Assembly (NCBI GenBank): GCA_025964695.1
Contig: JAOPYK010000219.1
Span: 1-64,000, forward strand
DNA length: 64,000 bases
Source of the DNA: Streptosporangiaceae bacterium
GTDB taxonomy: Bacteria; Actinomycetota; Actinomycetes; Streptosporangiales; Streptosporangiaceae
Direction of reading: 5' to 3'
Position numbers and translations under genes: made by a program. The notes under the pieces are model-generated. The model ran no database searches. It was not told where the DNA came from and saw only the letters and a list, made by a program, of their open reading frames with translations. How positions within the stretch are numbered: position 1 is the first letter of the stretch; the number at the start of each line of letters is the position of its first letter. Positions 54,005 to 64,000 of this stretch are shown here, one piece after another.

Positions 54005-54682
54005 GTGCCTGACCCCCTGCACGTCGAAGCCGAGCCGTACGTCTACGGCTTCGACCCCGAACACACGGCATTGATCGTCATCGACATGCAACGCGACTTC
54101 GTCGAGCCCGGGGGCTTCGGGGAGACCCTGGGCAACGACGTCGGCATGCTCCGCAAGGTGATCCCGCCCCTGCGGGAGGTGCTGGCCGCCACCCGGTCCG
54201 CCGGGATGACCGTCATCCACACCCGCGAGGGGCATCTGCCCGACCTGTCCGACTGCCCTCCGGCCAAGCTCAACCGGGGTGCGCCTTCCCTGCGCATCGG
54301 CGACCCGGGGCCGAAGGGCCGCATCCTCATCCGTGGCGAGTACGGCCACGACATCTGCGACGAACTCGCTCCGGTCGAGGGCGAACTGGTCGTCGACAAG
54401 CCCGGCAAGGGCTCGTTCTACGCGACCGGGCTGCACGAGCTGCTGCGGGGCAAGGGCATCACCAGCCTGATCGTCACCGGCGTCACCACCGAGGTGTGCG
54501 TGCACACCACCGTCCGCGAGGCCAACGACCGGGGCTACGAATGCCTGGTCCTGTCCGACTGCGTGGGCTCCTACTTCGCGGAGTTCCAGCAGTACGGGCT
54601 CGAAATGATCAAGGCCCAGGGCGGGATCTTCGGCTGGGTCGCCCCCTCGGAGAACTACCTCAAGCCCCTCGCAGGGAGTTGA
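54005..54682 (+). CDS. Isochorismatase-fold cysteine hydrolase, biuret amidohydrolase-like
   Basis: 225-aa cysteine hydrolase. The Asp-Lys-Cys triad is visible as Asp27 ([10 protein letters not shown]), Lys132 (DKPGKGSF) and Cys165 ([11 protein letters not shown]). The triad spacing and flanking motifs [27 protein letters not shown] and [16 protein letters not shown] closely resemble biuret amidohydrolase, which releases ammonia from biuret to give allophanate. Related enzymes act on triuret or ureidoacrylate, so the substrate is tentative. The GTG at 54005 has GGACGGAG upstream. It is in an operon with an NCS2 permease five nt downstream. No allophanate hydrolase gene is in the window. Confidence 0.75.
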   Translation: MPDPLHVEAEPYVYGFDPEHTALIVIDMQRDFVEPGGFGETLGNDVGMLRKVIPPLREVLAATRSAGMTVIHTREGHLPDLSDCPPAKLNRGAPSLRIGDPGPKGRILIRGEYGHDICDELAPVEGELVVDKPGKGSFYATGLHELLRGKGITSLIVTGVTTEVCVHTTVREANDRGYECLVLSDCVGSYFAEFQQYGLEMIKAQGGIFGWVAPSENYLKPLAGS

Positions 54683-54687
54683 TCGAC

Positions 54688-56409
54688 ATGACCGTGACCG
54701 CCCCCGAGGCTCCGGCTCCCGGACCCTCCGAAACCCTCAAGCCACCGTGGTGGGTGGCAGGCGACACCAACGCCTTCTTCGGGCTCGGCTTCAACGTGAT
54801 GGTCAACGTGCTGGTGCTGAGCGGGCTCTGCCTGGGCGTGGTGCACCTGCCCGGATCCGACGTCTTCGGCGTCATCCTGCCGGCGATGGGCATCCAGCTG
54901 CTCATCGGCAACGTCTACTACACCTACCTGGCCCGGCGGCTGGCCCGTCGCGAGAACCGCCTCGACGTCTGCGCGATGCCCTACGGCCCGAGCGTGCCGC
55001 ACATGTTCATCGTGACCTTCGTCATCATGCTGCCCACCTACCTCGCGACCAAGGACCCGCTGAAGGCCTGGGCCGCAGGGCTGGCCTGGTGCTTCATCAT
55101 CGGGGTCATCGTGCTGATCGGCGCGTTCGTCGGCCCCTACATCAGGCGGTTCACCCCGCGGGCGGCCATGCTCGGCACCCTCGCGGGCATCTCGATCGCG
55201 TTCATCTCCATGCGGCCCGCCGCGCAGATGTGGGAGGCGGCCTGGATCGCGCTCCCGGTACTGGCAATCATCCTGATCGGCTTCTTCACCGATCTGAAGC
55301 TGCCCGGCAACATCCCGGTCGGGCTCGCCGCGCTGCTGGTCGGCACCGCGATCGGCTGGATCGGCGGCTACATGCACCCCGCCGACGTCACGGCGGCCGC
55401 CAAGGACATCACGATCAGCCTGCCCACACTGAACCTCGGCAGGCTGATCGACGGGCTCAAGGAAGTCTCGCCGCTGCTGGCGACGGCCATCCCACTGGGC
55501 ATCTACAACTTCACCGAGGGCATGAGCAACGTGGAGAGCGCGGCCGCGGCGGGCGACTCCTACAACCTGCGCTCCGTGCTGCTCGCCGACGGCATCGGCG
55601 CGGTGGTCGGCTCGGCCCTCGGGTCGCCCTTCCCGCCCGCCGTCTACATCGGCCACCCGGGCTGGAAGTCGGCGGGGGGCCGGACCAGCTACTCGCTGGC
55701 CAGCGGCGTGGTCATCGCGCTGTTCTGCTTCCTGGGCATGTTCGCGCTGCTCGGAGCGGTGCTGCCGGCTCCGGCGATCGTGCCGATCCTGCTCTACATC
55801 GGGCTGCTCATCGGCGCGCAGGCGTTCCAGGCCGTGCCGAAGGCGCACGCGGTGGCGGTCGTCATGGCGATCATCCCCAACATCGCGGCGTGGGCCCAGG
55901 GCTACATGGACAACGCACTGGCGGCCGCGGGCACCTCCGCGGCCAAGGTCGGCTACGACAACATCGCGGCGGCCGGCACGGTCTACAAGGGCACGGCGCT
56001 GCTGGGCGGCGGCGCGGTGCTCGCCGGGCTGGTGCTCGGCTCGATCGTCGCGTTCGTCATCGACCGGTCGTTCGTGTGGGCCGCGGGCTACTGTCTCCTC
56101 GGTGCGGCGCTGTCGTTCATCGGCCTCATCCACGGCGTGAAGGTCGAGTGGAACGCCAACGGCCAGGTCTCTCTCGGCTATCTCCTCGCCGGGCTGATCT
56201 TCCTGGCCTTCTCCTTCGCCAAGACCGCCCCGGCGGCCGGGGAGGCAGGTGCCTCCGAAGCGGGCTCACCCGCCGGCGGCCCCTCGGCCGCCGGCACACC
56301 GGCCGCCGAGACACCGGCCACCGAAACGGCTGCGGCCGGCGCCGAGGGCAAGGAGACCGTCCCCGGCCCCAGGGCGTCGGCCGAGCGGGAGACCACCGCT
56401 CCCGCCTGA
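54688..56409 (+). CDS. NCS2-like purine/ureide permease
   Basis: 573-aa membrane protein with about 12 helices. The start MTVTAPEAPAPGPSETLKPP is soluble. Helices then begin with FGLGFNVMVNVLVLSGLCLG. The family-like loop SNVESAAAAGDSYNLRSVLL and the segment ALGSPFPPAVYIGHPGWKSA sit in the central region, as in AzgA/NCS2 transporters. The C-terminal 60 residues are Ala/Pro/Glu-rich and probably disordered. The ATG follows GGGAG. Cotranscription with the biuret-hydrolase-like gene suggests uptake of its substrate, perhaps a ureide or purine-derived compound. Confidence 0.82.
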   Translation: MTVTAPEAPAPGPSETLKPPWWVAGDTNAFFGLGFNVMVNVLVLSGLCLGVVHLPGSDVFGVILPAMGIQLLIGNVYYTYLARRLARRENRLDVCAMPYGPSVPHMFIVTFVIMLPTYLATKDPLKAWAAGLAWCFIIGVIVLIGAFVGPYIRRFTPRAAMLGTLAGISIAFISMRPAAQMWEAAWIALPVLAIILIGFFTDLKLPGNIPVGLAALLVGTAIGWIGGYMHPADVTAAAKDITISLPTLNLGRLIDGLKEVSPLLATAIPLGIYNFTEGMSNVESAAAAGDSYNLRSVLLADGIGAVVGSALGSPFPPAVYIGHPGWKSAGGRTSYSLASGVVIALFCFLGMFALLGAVLPAPAIVPILLYIGLLIGAQAFQAVPKAHAVAVVMAIIPNIAAWAQGYMDNALAAAGTSAAKVGYDNIAAAGTVYKGTALLGGGAVLAGLVLGSIVAFVIDRSFVWAAGYCLLGAALSFIGLIHGVKVEWNANGQVSLGYLLAGLIFLAFSFAKTAPAAGEAGASEAGSPAGGPSAAGTPAAETPATETAAAGAEGKETVPGPRASAERETTAPA

Positions 56410-56419
56410 GGACCGCTCG

Positions 56420-56473
56420 CCTCCCTCCTGATCGTGCAGCCTGTGCGGCAGGACCGCACGATCAGGAGGGAGG
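56420..56473. terminator. Bidirectional terminator between permease and cbbX
   Basis: Perfect 18-bp arms (56420-56437 and 56456-56473) with an 18-nt loop lie between the convergent ends of the permease and cbbX. Confidence 0.75.
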
Positions 56474-56487
56474 GAGGGGGCACCGGG

Positions 56488-57486
56488 TCAAGCGGGCGGG
56501 GGTGAATCGAAGAAGACCCGGCTGACCAGGAAGTCCGCGGGGGCGAGGGTGGTGAGCTCGGTGATGCCGACCTCACCGCCCTCGGTCATCAGCCGGCTGG
56601 CATGACGCAGCCGGGCCCGCTCGATGGCGTTCCGGACCGAGCGCGCGTTGGCGAAGCGGGGCTGCTGGCGGCGCCGGCCCAGATAGTCGCGGAAGACCTG
56701 CTCGGTCTCGGGTGCGAGCCCGTACCCCTCGCGCGCCAGCATGAGGCGCCCGATCGCTTCCAGCTCGTCCGCGGTGTAGTCGGGGAAGTCGATGTGGTGG
56801 GCGATCCGTGAGCTCATCCCGGGATTGGACGCGAAGAAGGCGTCCATCCGGTCCTTGTAACCGGCCAGCACCACGACCAGGTCGTCCCGCTGGTTCTCCA
56901 TCACCTGGAGCAGGATCTCGATGGCCTCCTGGCCGTAGTCGCGCTCGTTCTCGGCCTTGTACAGGTAGTAGGCCTCGTCGATGAAGAGCACGCCGCCCAT
57001 CGCGCGTTTGAGGACCTCCTTGGTCTTCGGCGCGGTGTGCCCGACGTACTGCCCGACCAGGTCGTCCCGGGTGACGCTGACGAGCTGGCCCTTGCGGACG
57101 TATCCGAGCCGGTGCAGCAGTGCGGCCAGTCGAACGGCGACGGTGGTCTTGCCGGTGCCGGGACTGCCGGTGAAGCACATGTGCAGGTTCGGCCGGGCCG
57201 TGTCGATGCCGAACCGGGCCCGTACCCGGTCGACCAGCAGGAGCGCGGCGACCTCCCGGATGCGGGTCTTGACCGGGGTGAGGCCGATGAGCTCGGTGTC
57301 GAGCGCGTCCAGCACCTCGTCGGCCTGCGCGCCGGCCCGCTCCTTGCCCACGTCGACGCGGTCGCCCGGGTCGAGCGGGCGAACCGGCTCCCCGGCGACC
57401 TCTGGGTGAGGACCTCCCGCCGGGGAGCCGTTCGGCCCGGCCGTCGGCACGGCCGGCCGCATACCGAACCCGGCGCGATCGGTCAC
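56488..57486 (-). CDS. cbbX: CbbX, red-type RuBisCO activase (AAA+)
   Basis: 332-aa AAA+ ATPase. Walker A is [18 protein letters not shown]. Walker B is [13 protein letters not shown], and the pore/sensor parts include [20 protein letters not shown] and the Arg finger region [13 protein letters not shown]. CbbX remodels inhibited red-type RuBisCO by pulling the large-subunit C-terminus. GTG 57486 is chosen because GGGGGAC lies just upstream; extension to 57666 would overlap rbcS out of phase. The N-terminal 60 residues before ALDTELIGL are Pro/Gly-rich and longer than typical. It follows rbcS in the order rbcL-rbcS-cbbX. Confidence 0.93.
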   Translation of the reverse strand: MTDRAGFGMRPAVPTAGPNGSPAGGPHPEVAGEPVRPLDPGDRVDVGKERAGAQADEVLDALDTELIGLTPVKTRIREVAALLLVDRVRARFGIDTARPNLHMCFTGSPGTGKTTVAVRLAALLHRLGYVRKGQLVSVTRDDLVGQYVGHTAPKTKEVLKRAMGGVLFIDEAYYLYKAENERDYGQEAIEILLQVMENQRDDLVVVLAGYKDRMDAFFASNPGMSSRIAHHIDFPDYTADELEAIGRLMLAREGYGLAPETEQVFRDYLGRRRQQPRFANARSVRNAIERARLRHASRLMTEGGEVGITELTTLAPADFLVSRVFFDSPPPA

Positions 57487-57580
57487 CGGGTCCCCCGCCG
57501 CCGAGCCGGGGCAGATCCCGCGCACGCGGCCCGGCCGGAGCGGGACGCGCCACGGATCGACGAGCGGACCGACACGGCTC

Positions 57581-58003
57581 TCACGTGCTGTACCTCGCGC
57601 CCTCGGGGCGGTCGAGGGCGTACGGGTGGATCCGGTAGCGGACCTGGCGGTCGCCCACCTCCTCACGGTCCAGCCGGAACCCGGGCTCCTGCGCGGGCCG
57701 CTGCACGATGAACGACAGGGCCGTCGTCTGCCGGCCGTAACCGGCGTCGTAGGCGGTCACCCGGATGTAGTGGTTCGGGTAGGCGCGCCGGCACTCGTTG
57801 ACCTCGAACAGCGCCCCCGCCGGGTCGGTCAGGTCGAACATCGGCAGGCCCCACATCTCCCAGTAGGAATTCCGGGGGTGCGGGTCGTCGGTGAACTCCA
57901 CCGAACATGGCCAGCCGTTGCCGATCGCGTAGGCGATCTGCGCACTGATCTCGTCGTCGCTGAGATCGGGAAGGTAGGAGAAGGTGCCTTGGGTGATGCG
58001 CAT
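57581..58003 (-). CDS. rbcS: RuBisCO small subunit, red type
   Basis: 140-aa small subunit. The start at ATG 58003 matches the conserved [20 protein letters not shown] of red-type subunits. [11 protein letters not shown] and the C-terminal extension ([16 protein letters not shown]) that forms the beta-barrel lid in red-type enzymes are also present. It is 11 nt downstream of rbcL, and GAGG lies 9 nt before the ATG. It assembles with RbcL into the L8S8 enzyme. Confidence 0.95.
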   Translation of the reverse strand: MRITQGTFSYLPDLSDDEISAQIAYAIGNGWPCSVEFTDDPHPRNSYWEMWGLPMFDLTDPAGALFEVNECRRAYPNHYIRVTAYDAGYGRQTTALSFIVQRPAQEPGFRLDREEVGDRQVRYRIHPYALDRPEGARYST

Positions 58004-58014
58004 GTTTTCTGACC

Positions 58015-59577
<1,563 letters not shown>

Positions 59578-59614
59578 TCAACGAGCTGGGTAGCGGGAGG
59601 GAAAGGGGGCCCGC

Positions 59615-60478
59615 ATGACGGAGGCGCGCCTGCGGACGTTCGTGGCGCTGGCGGACGCCGGATCGGTGCGGGCGGCGGCCGAACGCCTCGTCGTCACCGA
59701 GTCGGCCGTCTCCGCGGCGGTGACCGCATTGGCCCGTGAGGTCGGGGTCGCGCTGGTGGAACGGGCCGGACGTGGGGTACGCCTGACACCGGCCGGGACG
59801 GTGTACGCCGGGTACGCCCGGCAGGTGCTCGGGCTGCTGGAGCAGGGCCGTGCGGCGGCCCGCGGCGAGGACGACCCGGGCCGGGGGCGGCTACGGCTGG
59901 CCGCCGTCACCACCGCGGCCGACCAGGTGCTGCCCGACCTGCTGGCGGCCTTCCGGGCCCGCCGGCCAGAGGTGGACCTGGCCCTGGAGGTCGGGCCCAG
60001 CCGCCGGATCTGGGCCCGGCTGGCCGAGCACGAGGCGGATCTGGTGCTCGGTGGCCGGCCACCGGCCGGCGTGGCCGCGACCGTGCTCGCCACCCGGGCC
60101 AACGACCTGGTCGTGGTCGCCGCGCCGGAGCTGGCATTCGATCTGCACACCACGCCCTGGGTGCTGCGCGAACCCGGCTCCGGCACCCGCGCCACGGCGG
60201 AGGCCTACCTGGCCGAGCACGACGCCGCGCCACCCAGGCTGGTGCTCGGCTCCAACGGCGCGGTGATCGCGGGGGCCGCCGCCGGGCTGGGCGCGGCTCT
60301 GGTCTCCCGCGACGCGGTGCGGGCCGAACTCGGCGCGGGCCGGCTCGTGGTCATCGAGGCGCCGGGCACCCCGATGCGCCGGCCGTGGCATGCCGTCGCC
60401 GGTCCCGCCCCCACCGCCACCACCCGGCTCTTCGTCGACCATCTGCTCGCCGCGCCCGGCTGGAGAGCCCCGCGTTGA
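59615..60478 (+). CDS. cbbR: LysR-type regulator of RuBisCO genes (CbbR-like)
   Basis: 287-aa LysR-family regulator. The winged helix is LRTFVALADAGSVRAAAERL followed by VVTESAVSAAVTALAREVG. The effector domain contains RGRLRLAAVTTAADQVLPDL and LVLGGRPPAGVAATVLATRA, the usual CbbR ligand-pocket layout. It is divergent from rbcL and should sense metabolites such as NADPH, RuBP or phosphoenolpyruvate to activate the operon. Name given by context and family pattern. GGGAGGG lies upstream of the ATG at fair spacing. Confidence 0.88.
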   Translation: MTEARLRTFVALADAGSVRAAAERLVVTESAVSAAVTALAREVGVALVERAGRGVRLTPAGTVYAGYARQVLGLLEQGRAAARGEDDPGRGRLRLAAVTTAADQVLPDLLAAFRARRPEVDLALEVGPSRRIWARLAEHEADLVLGGRPPAGVAATVLATRANDLVVVAAPELAFDLHTTPWVLREPGSGTRATAEAYLAEHDAAPPRLVLGSNGAVIAGAAAGLGAALVSRDAVRAELGAGRLVVIEAPGTPMRRPWHAVAGPAPTATTRLFVDHLLAAPGWRAPR

Positions 60479-60604
60479 CTCCGGCGCCGCCAGCCCTACG
60501 CCCTGCGGGGTGATCTGGGCGACACACCGGCCGCTCAGGTTGACATGGCATCCAATAGAGGTAGCAAAATCATGTTCGGTATCCCAGCGAACGAGAGAGC
60601 CTCT

Positions 60605-61783
60605 ATGACCGCCGACCGCTCGTACGACATCGTTCTGTTCGGCGCGACCGGCTTCACCGGCGGGCTGACCGCCGAGTACCTCGCCGCGCACGCGCCGCAA
60701 GGGACCCGCTGGGCCGTGGCCGGACGGAACCTGGCCAAGCTCGAGGCGCTGCGCGAGCGGCTCGCCGCGATCGACCCCGCCTGCAAGCACCTGCCGCTGC
60801 TGCAGGCGGACGTCGCCGACCCCGCGTCGATCCGGGCGGTCGCCGAGAGCACCCGCGTGGTCGTCACCACCGTCGGCCCGTACATCTCCTACGGTGAGCC
60901 GCTGGTCGCCGCCTGCGCCGCGGTGGGCACCGACTACCTGGACCTCACCGGCGAGCCGGAGTTCGTCGACCTGATGTACGTCCGCCACCACGAGCAGGCG
61001 CGGGCCACCGGGGCGCGGATCGTGCACGCCTGCGGGTTCGACTCGATCCCGCACGACCTCGGTGCCTACTTCACCGTTCAGCAGCTGCCCGAGGACGTAC
61101 CGATCCGGATCGAGGGTTTCGTCCGGGCCAGCGGCACGGCCTCCGGCGGCACGGCGCACTCCGCGATCACCGCCATGTCCAGGGCCCGGCAGAGCGCCCA
61201 GGCGGCGCTGGCCCGGCGCCGGGTCGAGCCGGTCCCGGCCGGACGGCGGGTCCGCGTCGTCAAGGGCCTGTCGCGCTTCGCCCCGTCATCCGGTGCCTGG
61301 ACGCTGCCGATGCCCACCATCGACCCGATGGTGGTGACGCGCTCCGCCCGCGCCCTCGGCCGGTACGGCCCGGACTTCTCCTACGGCCACTTCCTGGCGG
61401 TCAAGCATCTGGCGAGCGCGGCCGGAGCGGTCGCCGGTGTCGGCGCGGTGTTGGCCCTCGCCCAGCTGCCGCCGACCCGCAATCTGCTGCTGCGGCTCAA
61501 GAGCCCGGGCGACGGGCCGGGCCCGGACAAGCGCGCCAAGAGCTGGTTCAACGTCCGCTTCGTCGGGGAGGGCGGCGGCAGGCGCGTAGTCACCGAGGTG
61601 GCCGGCGGCGACCCCGGGTACGGCGAGACCGCGAAGATGCTGGCCGAGTCGGCCCTGTGCCTGGTGCACGACGACCTGCCGGAGACCTCCGGCCAGGTGA
61701 CCACCGCCGTCGCCATGGGCAACCGGCTCATCGACCGCCTCCAGAAGGCCGGCATCACCTTCCGGGTCCTGCGGAAGGACTGA
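60605..61783 (+). CDS. Saccharopine dehydrogenase-like NAD(P)-binding protein (trans-acting enoyl reductase type)
   Basis: 392-aa oxidoreductase-like protein. The Rossmann start is YDIVLFGATGFTGGLTAEYL (G-x-x-G-x-x-G), with GRNLAKLEALRERL and VVVTTVGPYISYGEPLV following. These are hallmarks of the saccharopine dehydrogenase-like family that includes mycobacterial trans-acting enoyl reductases. Substrate unknown; lipid metabolism is typical. The ATG at 60605 follows GAGAG; the frame open from 60545 has no better site. It lies between cbbR and prk in the carbon-fixation region but no family link to CO2 fixation is known. Confidence 0.82.
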   Translation: MTADRSYDIVLFGATGFTGGLTAEYLAAHAPQGTRWAVAGRNLAKLEALRERLAAIDPACKHLPLLQADVADPASIRAVAESTRVVVTTVGPYISYGEPLVAACAAVGTDYLDLTGEPEFVDLMYVRHHEQARATGARIVHACGFDSIPHDLGAYFTVQQLPEDVPIRIEGFVRASGTASGGTAHSAITAMSRARQSAQAALARRRVEPVPAGRRVRVVKGLSRFAPSSGAWTLPMPTIDPMVVTRSARALGRYGPDFSYGHFLAVKHLASAAGAVAGVGAVLALAQLPPTRNLLLRLKSPGDGPGPDKRAKSWFNVRFVGEGGGRRVVTEVAGGDPGYGETAKMLAESALCLVHDDLPETSGQVTTAVAMGNRLIDRLQKAGITFRVLRKD

Positions 61784-61789
61784 CCACGT

Positions 61790-61830
61790 CGTGATCTCGC
61801 GGCCGGCCTGGCCCTGACCACGAGATCACG
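61790..61830. terminator. Bidirectional terminator between dehydrogenase and prk
   Basis: CGTGATCTCG (61790-61799) and CGAGATCACG (61821-61830) are perfect arms around a 21-nt loop between two convergent genes. Confidence 0.7.
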
Positions 61831-61845
61831 GGGGCCCGGGCCGCG

Positions 61846-62796
61846 CTAGGCGGCCTGGCGGCGGTCGGCGTTGAGCAGGTGGTAGAGCAGCAGGAGCTGC
61901 GTGATGGCGAGCGGGTCGCTGGCGGCGCCGTCGGTGAGACGCCCCAGCGAGCGCGGGATGCCCGAGGAGACCTCGAGCCGCTCCCAGATCGCCTTCTTGA
62001 CGATCTCCGACTCTTCCGGCGAGACGTATCCGTGGACGTGCAGGGCGTCCACCGGCCGGCCGTCGGTGTCGCGGTGCAGCCGCAGGTGCATGCCGCGGTG
62101 CTCGGCGTCGTCAAGCACGCCGGTCAGCTCGGGATGGTCGATGGTCGGCCGGAGCAGTAGTTCCGCCGACAGCGGTGTCTCGGGCGGATCGGTGCGCCCG
62201 GCGACCGGCGCGAACCGCACCACGATGTCGGCGAACCGCCGCTGCGGGCGGATGAAGGCAGCGCTGTCGGGCTCGCGGCGGGCCAGCTCCGCGCGCACCT
62301 GGTCGGGCCGGTAGCCGCGTTTGGCGCAGTCCCGCTCGATCTTCCACTCGTGGCGCAGCGGCTCCGGCGGGTCGAGGTAGACCGTGATGTCGAAGCAGGC
62401 CCGGGCCAGGCGGGTGTGCATGGGCAGCAGCCCCTCGACGATGACGAAGTCGCGCGGCTCCACCAGCTGCGGCCGGACCAGCTCACCGCTGGCGTGGTCG
62501 TAGACCGGTTTGAGGATCGGCTCGCCCATGGCCAGCAGTTGAAGGTGCTGTTCCATGACGTCGATGTGGTTGCAGTCCGGGTGCAGGGCGGTGAACGGCT
62601 TGTCCTTGCGCTCCCGGCGGTCGTACCGGTGGTAGTCGTCGACGCAGACCGCGGTCATCCGGTCGGCACCGAGACACTGCACCAGCCCCCTGGTGAGCGT
62701 CGTTTTGCCCGCCGCGCTGTCCCCGGCGATGGCGAGCATGACGGGGCGCCGGCCCGATCCGCGCGCCCGGAGCATATGCACGATCCGATGGGACAC
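61846..62796 (-). CDS. prk: Phosphoribulokinase
   Basis: 316-aa kinase that makes ribulose 1,5-bisphosphate, the RuBisCO substrate. Walker A is AIAGDSAAGKTTLTRG. The substrate-binding stretch VDDYHRYDRRERKDKPFTAL and KPVYDHASGELVRPQLVEPR look more like the cyanobacterial/plant type (DDYH..DR..RK) than the shorter proteobacterial type. FVIVEGLLPMHT is the Walker B region. GTG 62796 has GGAGGT upstream. It is near but not in the rbcLS-cbbX transcript. Its presence makes ribulose-5-phosphate-driven carbon fixation plausible. Confidence 0.93.
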   Translation of the reverse strand: MSHRIVHMLRARGSGRRPVMLAIAGDSAAGKTTLTRGLVQCLGADRMTAVCVDDYHRYDRRERKDKPFTALHPDCNHIDVMEQHLQLLAMGEPILKPVYDHASGELVRPQLVEPRDFVIVEGLLPMHTRLARACFDITVYLDPPEPLRHEWKIERDCAKRGYRPDQVRAELARREPDSAAFIRPQRRFADIVVRFAPVAGRTDPPETPLSAELLLRPTIDHPELTGVLDDAEHRGMHLRLHRDTDGRPVDALHVHGYVSPEESEIVKKAIWERLEVSSGIPRSLGRLTDGAASDPLAITQLLLLYHLLNADRRQAA

Positions 62797-62873
62797 CTAG
62801 GACCTCCAGCCGAGCGGATTCTGTTGTCACTCAAGACGCTAGATCCGGCCGTAATCGGCACCCTCCCCCCGTT

Positions 62874-62907
62874 GGGGGAAAACCGGGGGGAAAGGGGGTG
62901 AGTCGGG
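62874..62907 (+). promoter_or_regulatory. G-quadruplex-type motif upstream of prk and the response regulator
   Basis: Four G-runs of 5, 6, 5 and 3 bases are separated by loops of 6, 3 and 6 nt on the plus strand. This fits the G3+N1-7 rule. A CCCCC run (62866-62870) just before could form a competing hairpin with the first G-run. Confidence 0.5.
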
Positions 62908-62969
62908 CCTCATATTGTGTCGCGTTCCAAGATCTACTCGTCAGTAGCTTTGATTGTTATGTTGCCGGA

Positions 62970-63626
62970 ATGGGCGCACCAGTAAGGCTTGTACTCGTCG
63001 ATGACCACGAAATGATCCTGGCCGGATTGCAGGCGATGCTCGCGGGTTTCACCGGCCGGGTGCGCGTGGTGGGACAGGCGGGAACCGCGCGCGACGCCAC
63101 CCGGCTGGTGACCACGCTGCGGCCGGACGTCGTGCTGCTGGACGTACGGCTCGGGCCCGACAGCGGTCTGGATCTCTGCCGGAGCCTGACCGCCTCCGCC
63201 TCGGAGTCACGGGTGGTGTTCCTGTCGGTGTACGACGACGAGCAGTACGTCTTCGAGGCCCTGCGCGCCGGTGCCAGCGGGTATCTGCTCAAGCGGGTCG
63301 ACGGCCTGGAACTGGTCCGCCGGCTCGAGGACGTGGTCCGTGGCGAGACGGTCATCGAACCGACGCTGGCCGGCCGGATGGCCGCCAGCGCTGCCCGGCT
63401 CAACCGGGGCGAGTTCTGGCCGGGCGCCGACCGCGGGCTCACCCAGCGGGAGAGCGAGGTGCTGTCACTGCTGGTCGCCGGGCTCTCCAACCGGGCCATC
63501 GCCGGCCGGCTGGTGCTGAGCGAGGAGACCGTGAAGAGCCATCTTCGGGCGCTCTACCGAAAACTCGAGGTCTCCGACCGGTCGGCGGCGACGGCGTTCG
63601 CGCTCCGCGAGGGGCTGTTCCGTTGA
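62970..63626 (+). CDS. Response regulator, NarL/LuxR family
   Basis: 218-aa regulator starting at ATG 62970 (MGAPVRLVLVDDHEMILAGL); the in-frame start at 62898 adds a non-homologous stretch. The receiver phospho-acceptor is in VLLDVRLGPDSG near residue 55, and the Lys in YLLKRVDGLELV. The LuxR helix-turn-helix has LTQRESEVLSLLVAGLSNRA and LVLSEETVKSHLRALYRKLE. A GAF-domain protein starts 97 nt downstream and may be its sensor. Target genes are unknown; it is divergent from prk. Confidence 0.92.
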   Translation: MGAPVRLVLVDDHEMILAGLQAMLAGFTGRVRVVGQAGTARDATRLVTTLRPDVVLLDVRLGPDSGLDLCRSLTASASESRVVFLSVYDDEQYVFEALRAGASGYLLKRVDGLELVRRLEDVVRGETVIEPTLAGRMAASAARLNRGEFWPGADRGLTQRESEVLSLLVAGLSNRAIAGRLVLSEETVKSHLRALYRKLEVSDRSAATAFALREGLFR

Positions 63627-63723
63627 CCCGGCCGGGGCGACGGCGTACCGGCCGGGCCGGGGAGCGGCGGTCGCGATCGGCCGGATGCGGCGGGGCGCGG
63701 GGCCGGCGCGGGGCGGTACCGCG

Positions 63724-64000
63724 ATGAGTCCGCTGGACCTGCTGCCCAAGCGCAGCCCGGACCTGCTCACCCGGATCATCTCGGTGGCGTGCTCGGACCG
63801 CGATCTGCCGGGCCTCGCCGACGATCTGGCGTCGCTGGTGCTCCGCTCGGCCTCCGGCCTGACCTTCTGTGACGTCTACGTCCTCGACGAGGAGGGCCGG
63901 ACCCTCGAATGCGGCGGACGGCCCCCGGTCGCGCTGGGGGAGGGCATGGTGGGCTGGGTGGCGGCGCACGGACGGCCCCGCAGGCATGACGACCTGCGTG
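63724..64000 (+). CDS. GAF-domain protein, cut by the window end (probable sensor kinase)
   Basis: First 92 codons of a gene continuing past the window. The start is MSPLDLLPKRSPDLLTRIIS, then SGLTFCDVYVLDEEGRTLEC and GEGMVGWVAAHGRPRRHDDL, which is the beginning of a GAF domain. By position after a NarL-type regulator it is probably a GAF histidine kinase, but the kinase core is not in view. The ribosome site is weak (GGGGCGG). Confidence 0.7.
   Translation, partial: MSPLDLLPKRSPDLLTRIISVACSDRDLPGLADDLASLVLRSASGLTFCDVYVLDEEGRTLECGGRPPVALGEGMVGWVAAHGRPRRHDDLR

Overview
The window is very GC-rich DNA with dense genes, GTG starts, overlapping ATGA/GTGA junctions and leaderless-looking promoters. 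It is clearly a chromosomal segment of an actinomycete. A full mce operon, a DevR/DosR-type dormancy locus, the imuA'-imuB-dnaE2 mutasome and an actinobacterial red-type RuBisCO cluster together suggest a filamentous Streptosporangiales-like organism (Streptosporangium/Nonomuraea type). The genus is inferred, not proven. No rRNA, tRNA, CRISPR array, phage or complete insertion sequence was seen.

Left part (1-13.4 kb): a truncated sulfotransferase and a cluster of inverted repeats. Next is an alpha-glucoside import and hydrolysis operon (binding protein, two permeases, GH13 glucosidase) with its LacI regulator; the two promoters share a candidate operator 9-mer. A ZIP metal transporter sits behind a DtxR/IdeR-like box and faces an ABC exporter plus two-component operon. 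A secreted esterase follows.

Middle (13.4-38.7 kb): a complete yrbEAB-mceABCDEF operon plus an Mce-associated protein, and a DksA/TraR protein. Then comes a dormancy island: universal stress protein, XRE-PPOX fusion, DevS/DosS-like GAF kinase, DevR/DosR-like regulator, PPOX protein, DUF2267 protein, a 77-aa protein and a zinc alcohol dehydrogenase. Several DosR-box-like palindromes lie in front of these genes. An amino-acid ABC transporter, a secreted peptidase-like protein, a decayed purple acid phosphatase next to a 14-bp minisatellite, a fatty-acid desaturase, a crotonase and a DUF2637 membrane protein follow.

Right part (38.7-64 kb): the SOS mutasome, with a perfect LexA box on the imuA' start, a 46-codon ORF joined to imuA' and imuB by ATGA overlaps, and in-frame start-codon repeats at imuB and dnaE2. 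Then a CAP-domain protein, HrpA helicase, an internally duplicated unknown protein, Ohr with a divergent TetR and twin operators, and a serine hydrolase. A GntR / biuret-amidohydrolase-like / NCS2 permease cassette follows. Last is a carbon-fixation cluster (rbcL, rbcS, cbbX, divergent cbbR, phosphoribulokinase) and a NarL-type regulator with a GAF protein cut by the window end.

The observations most worth testing are the mutasome start-codon repeats with the bridging micro-ORF, the DosR-box network including the XRE-PPOX fusion and the 77-aa protein, and the CO2-fixation cluster beside the ureide-type cassette.
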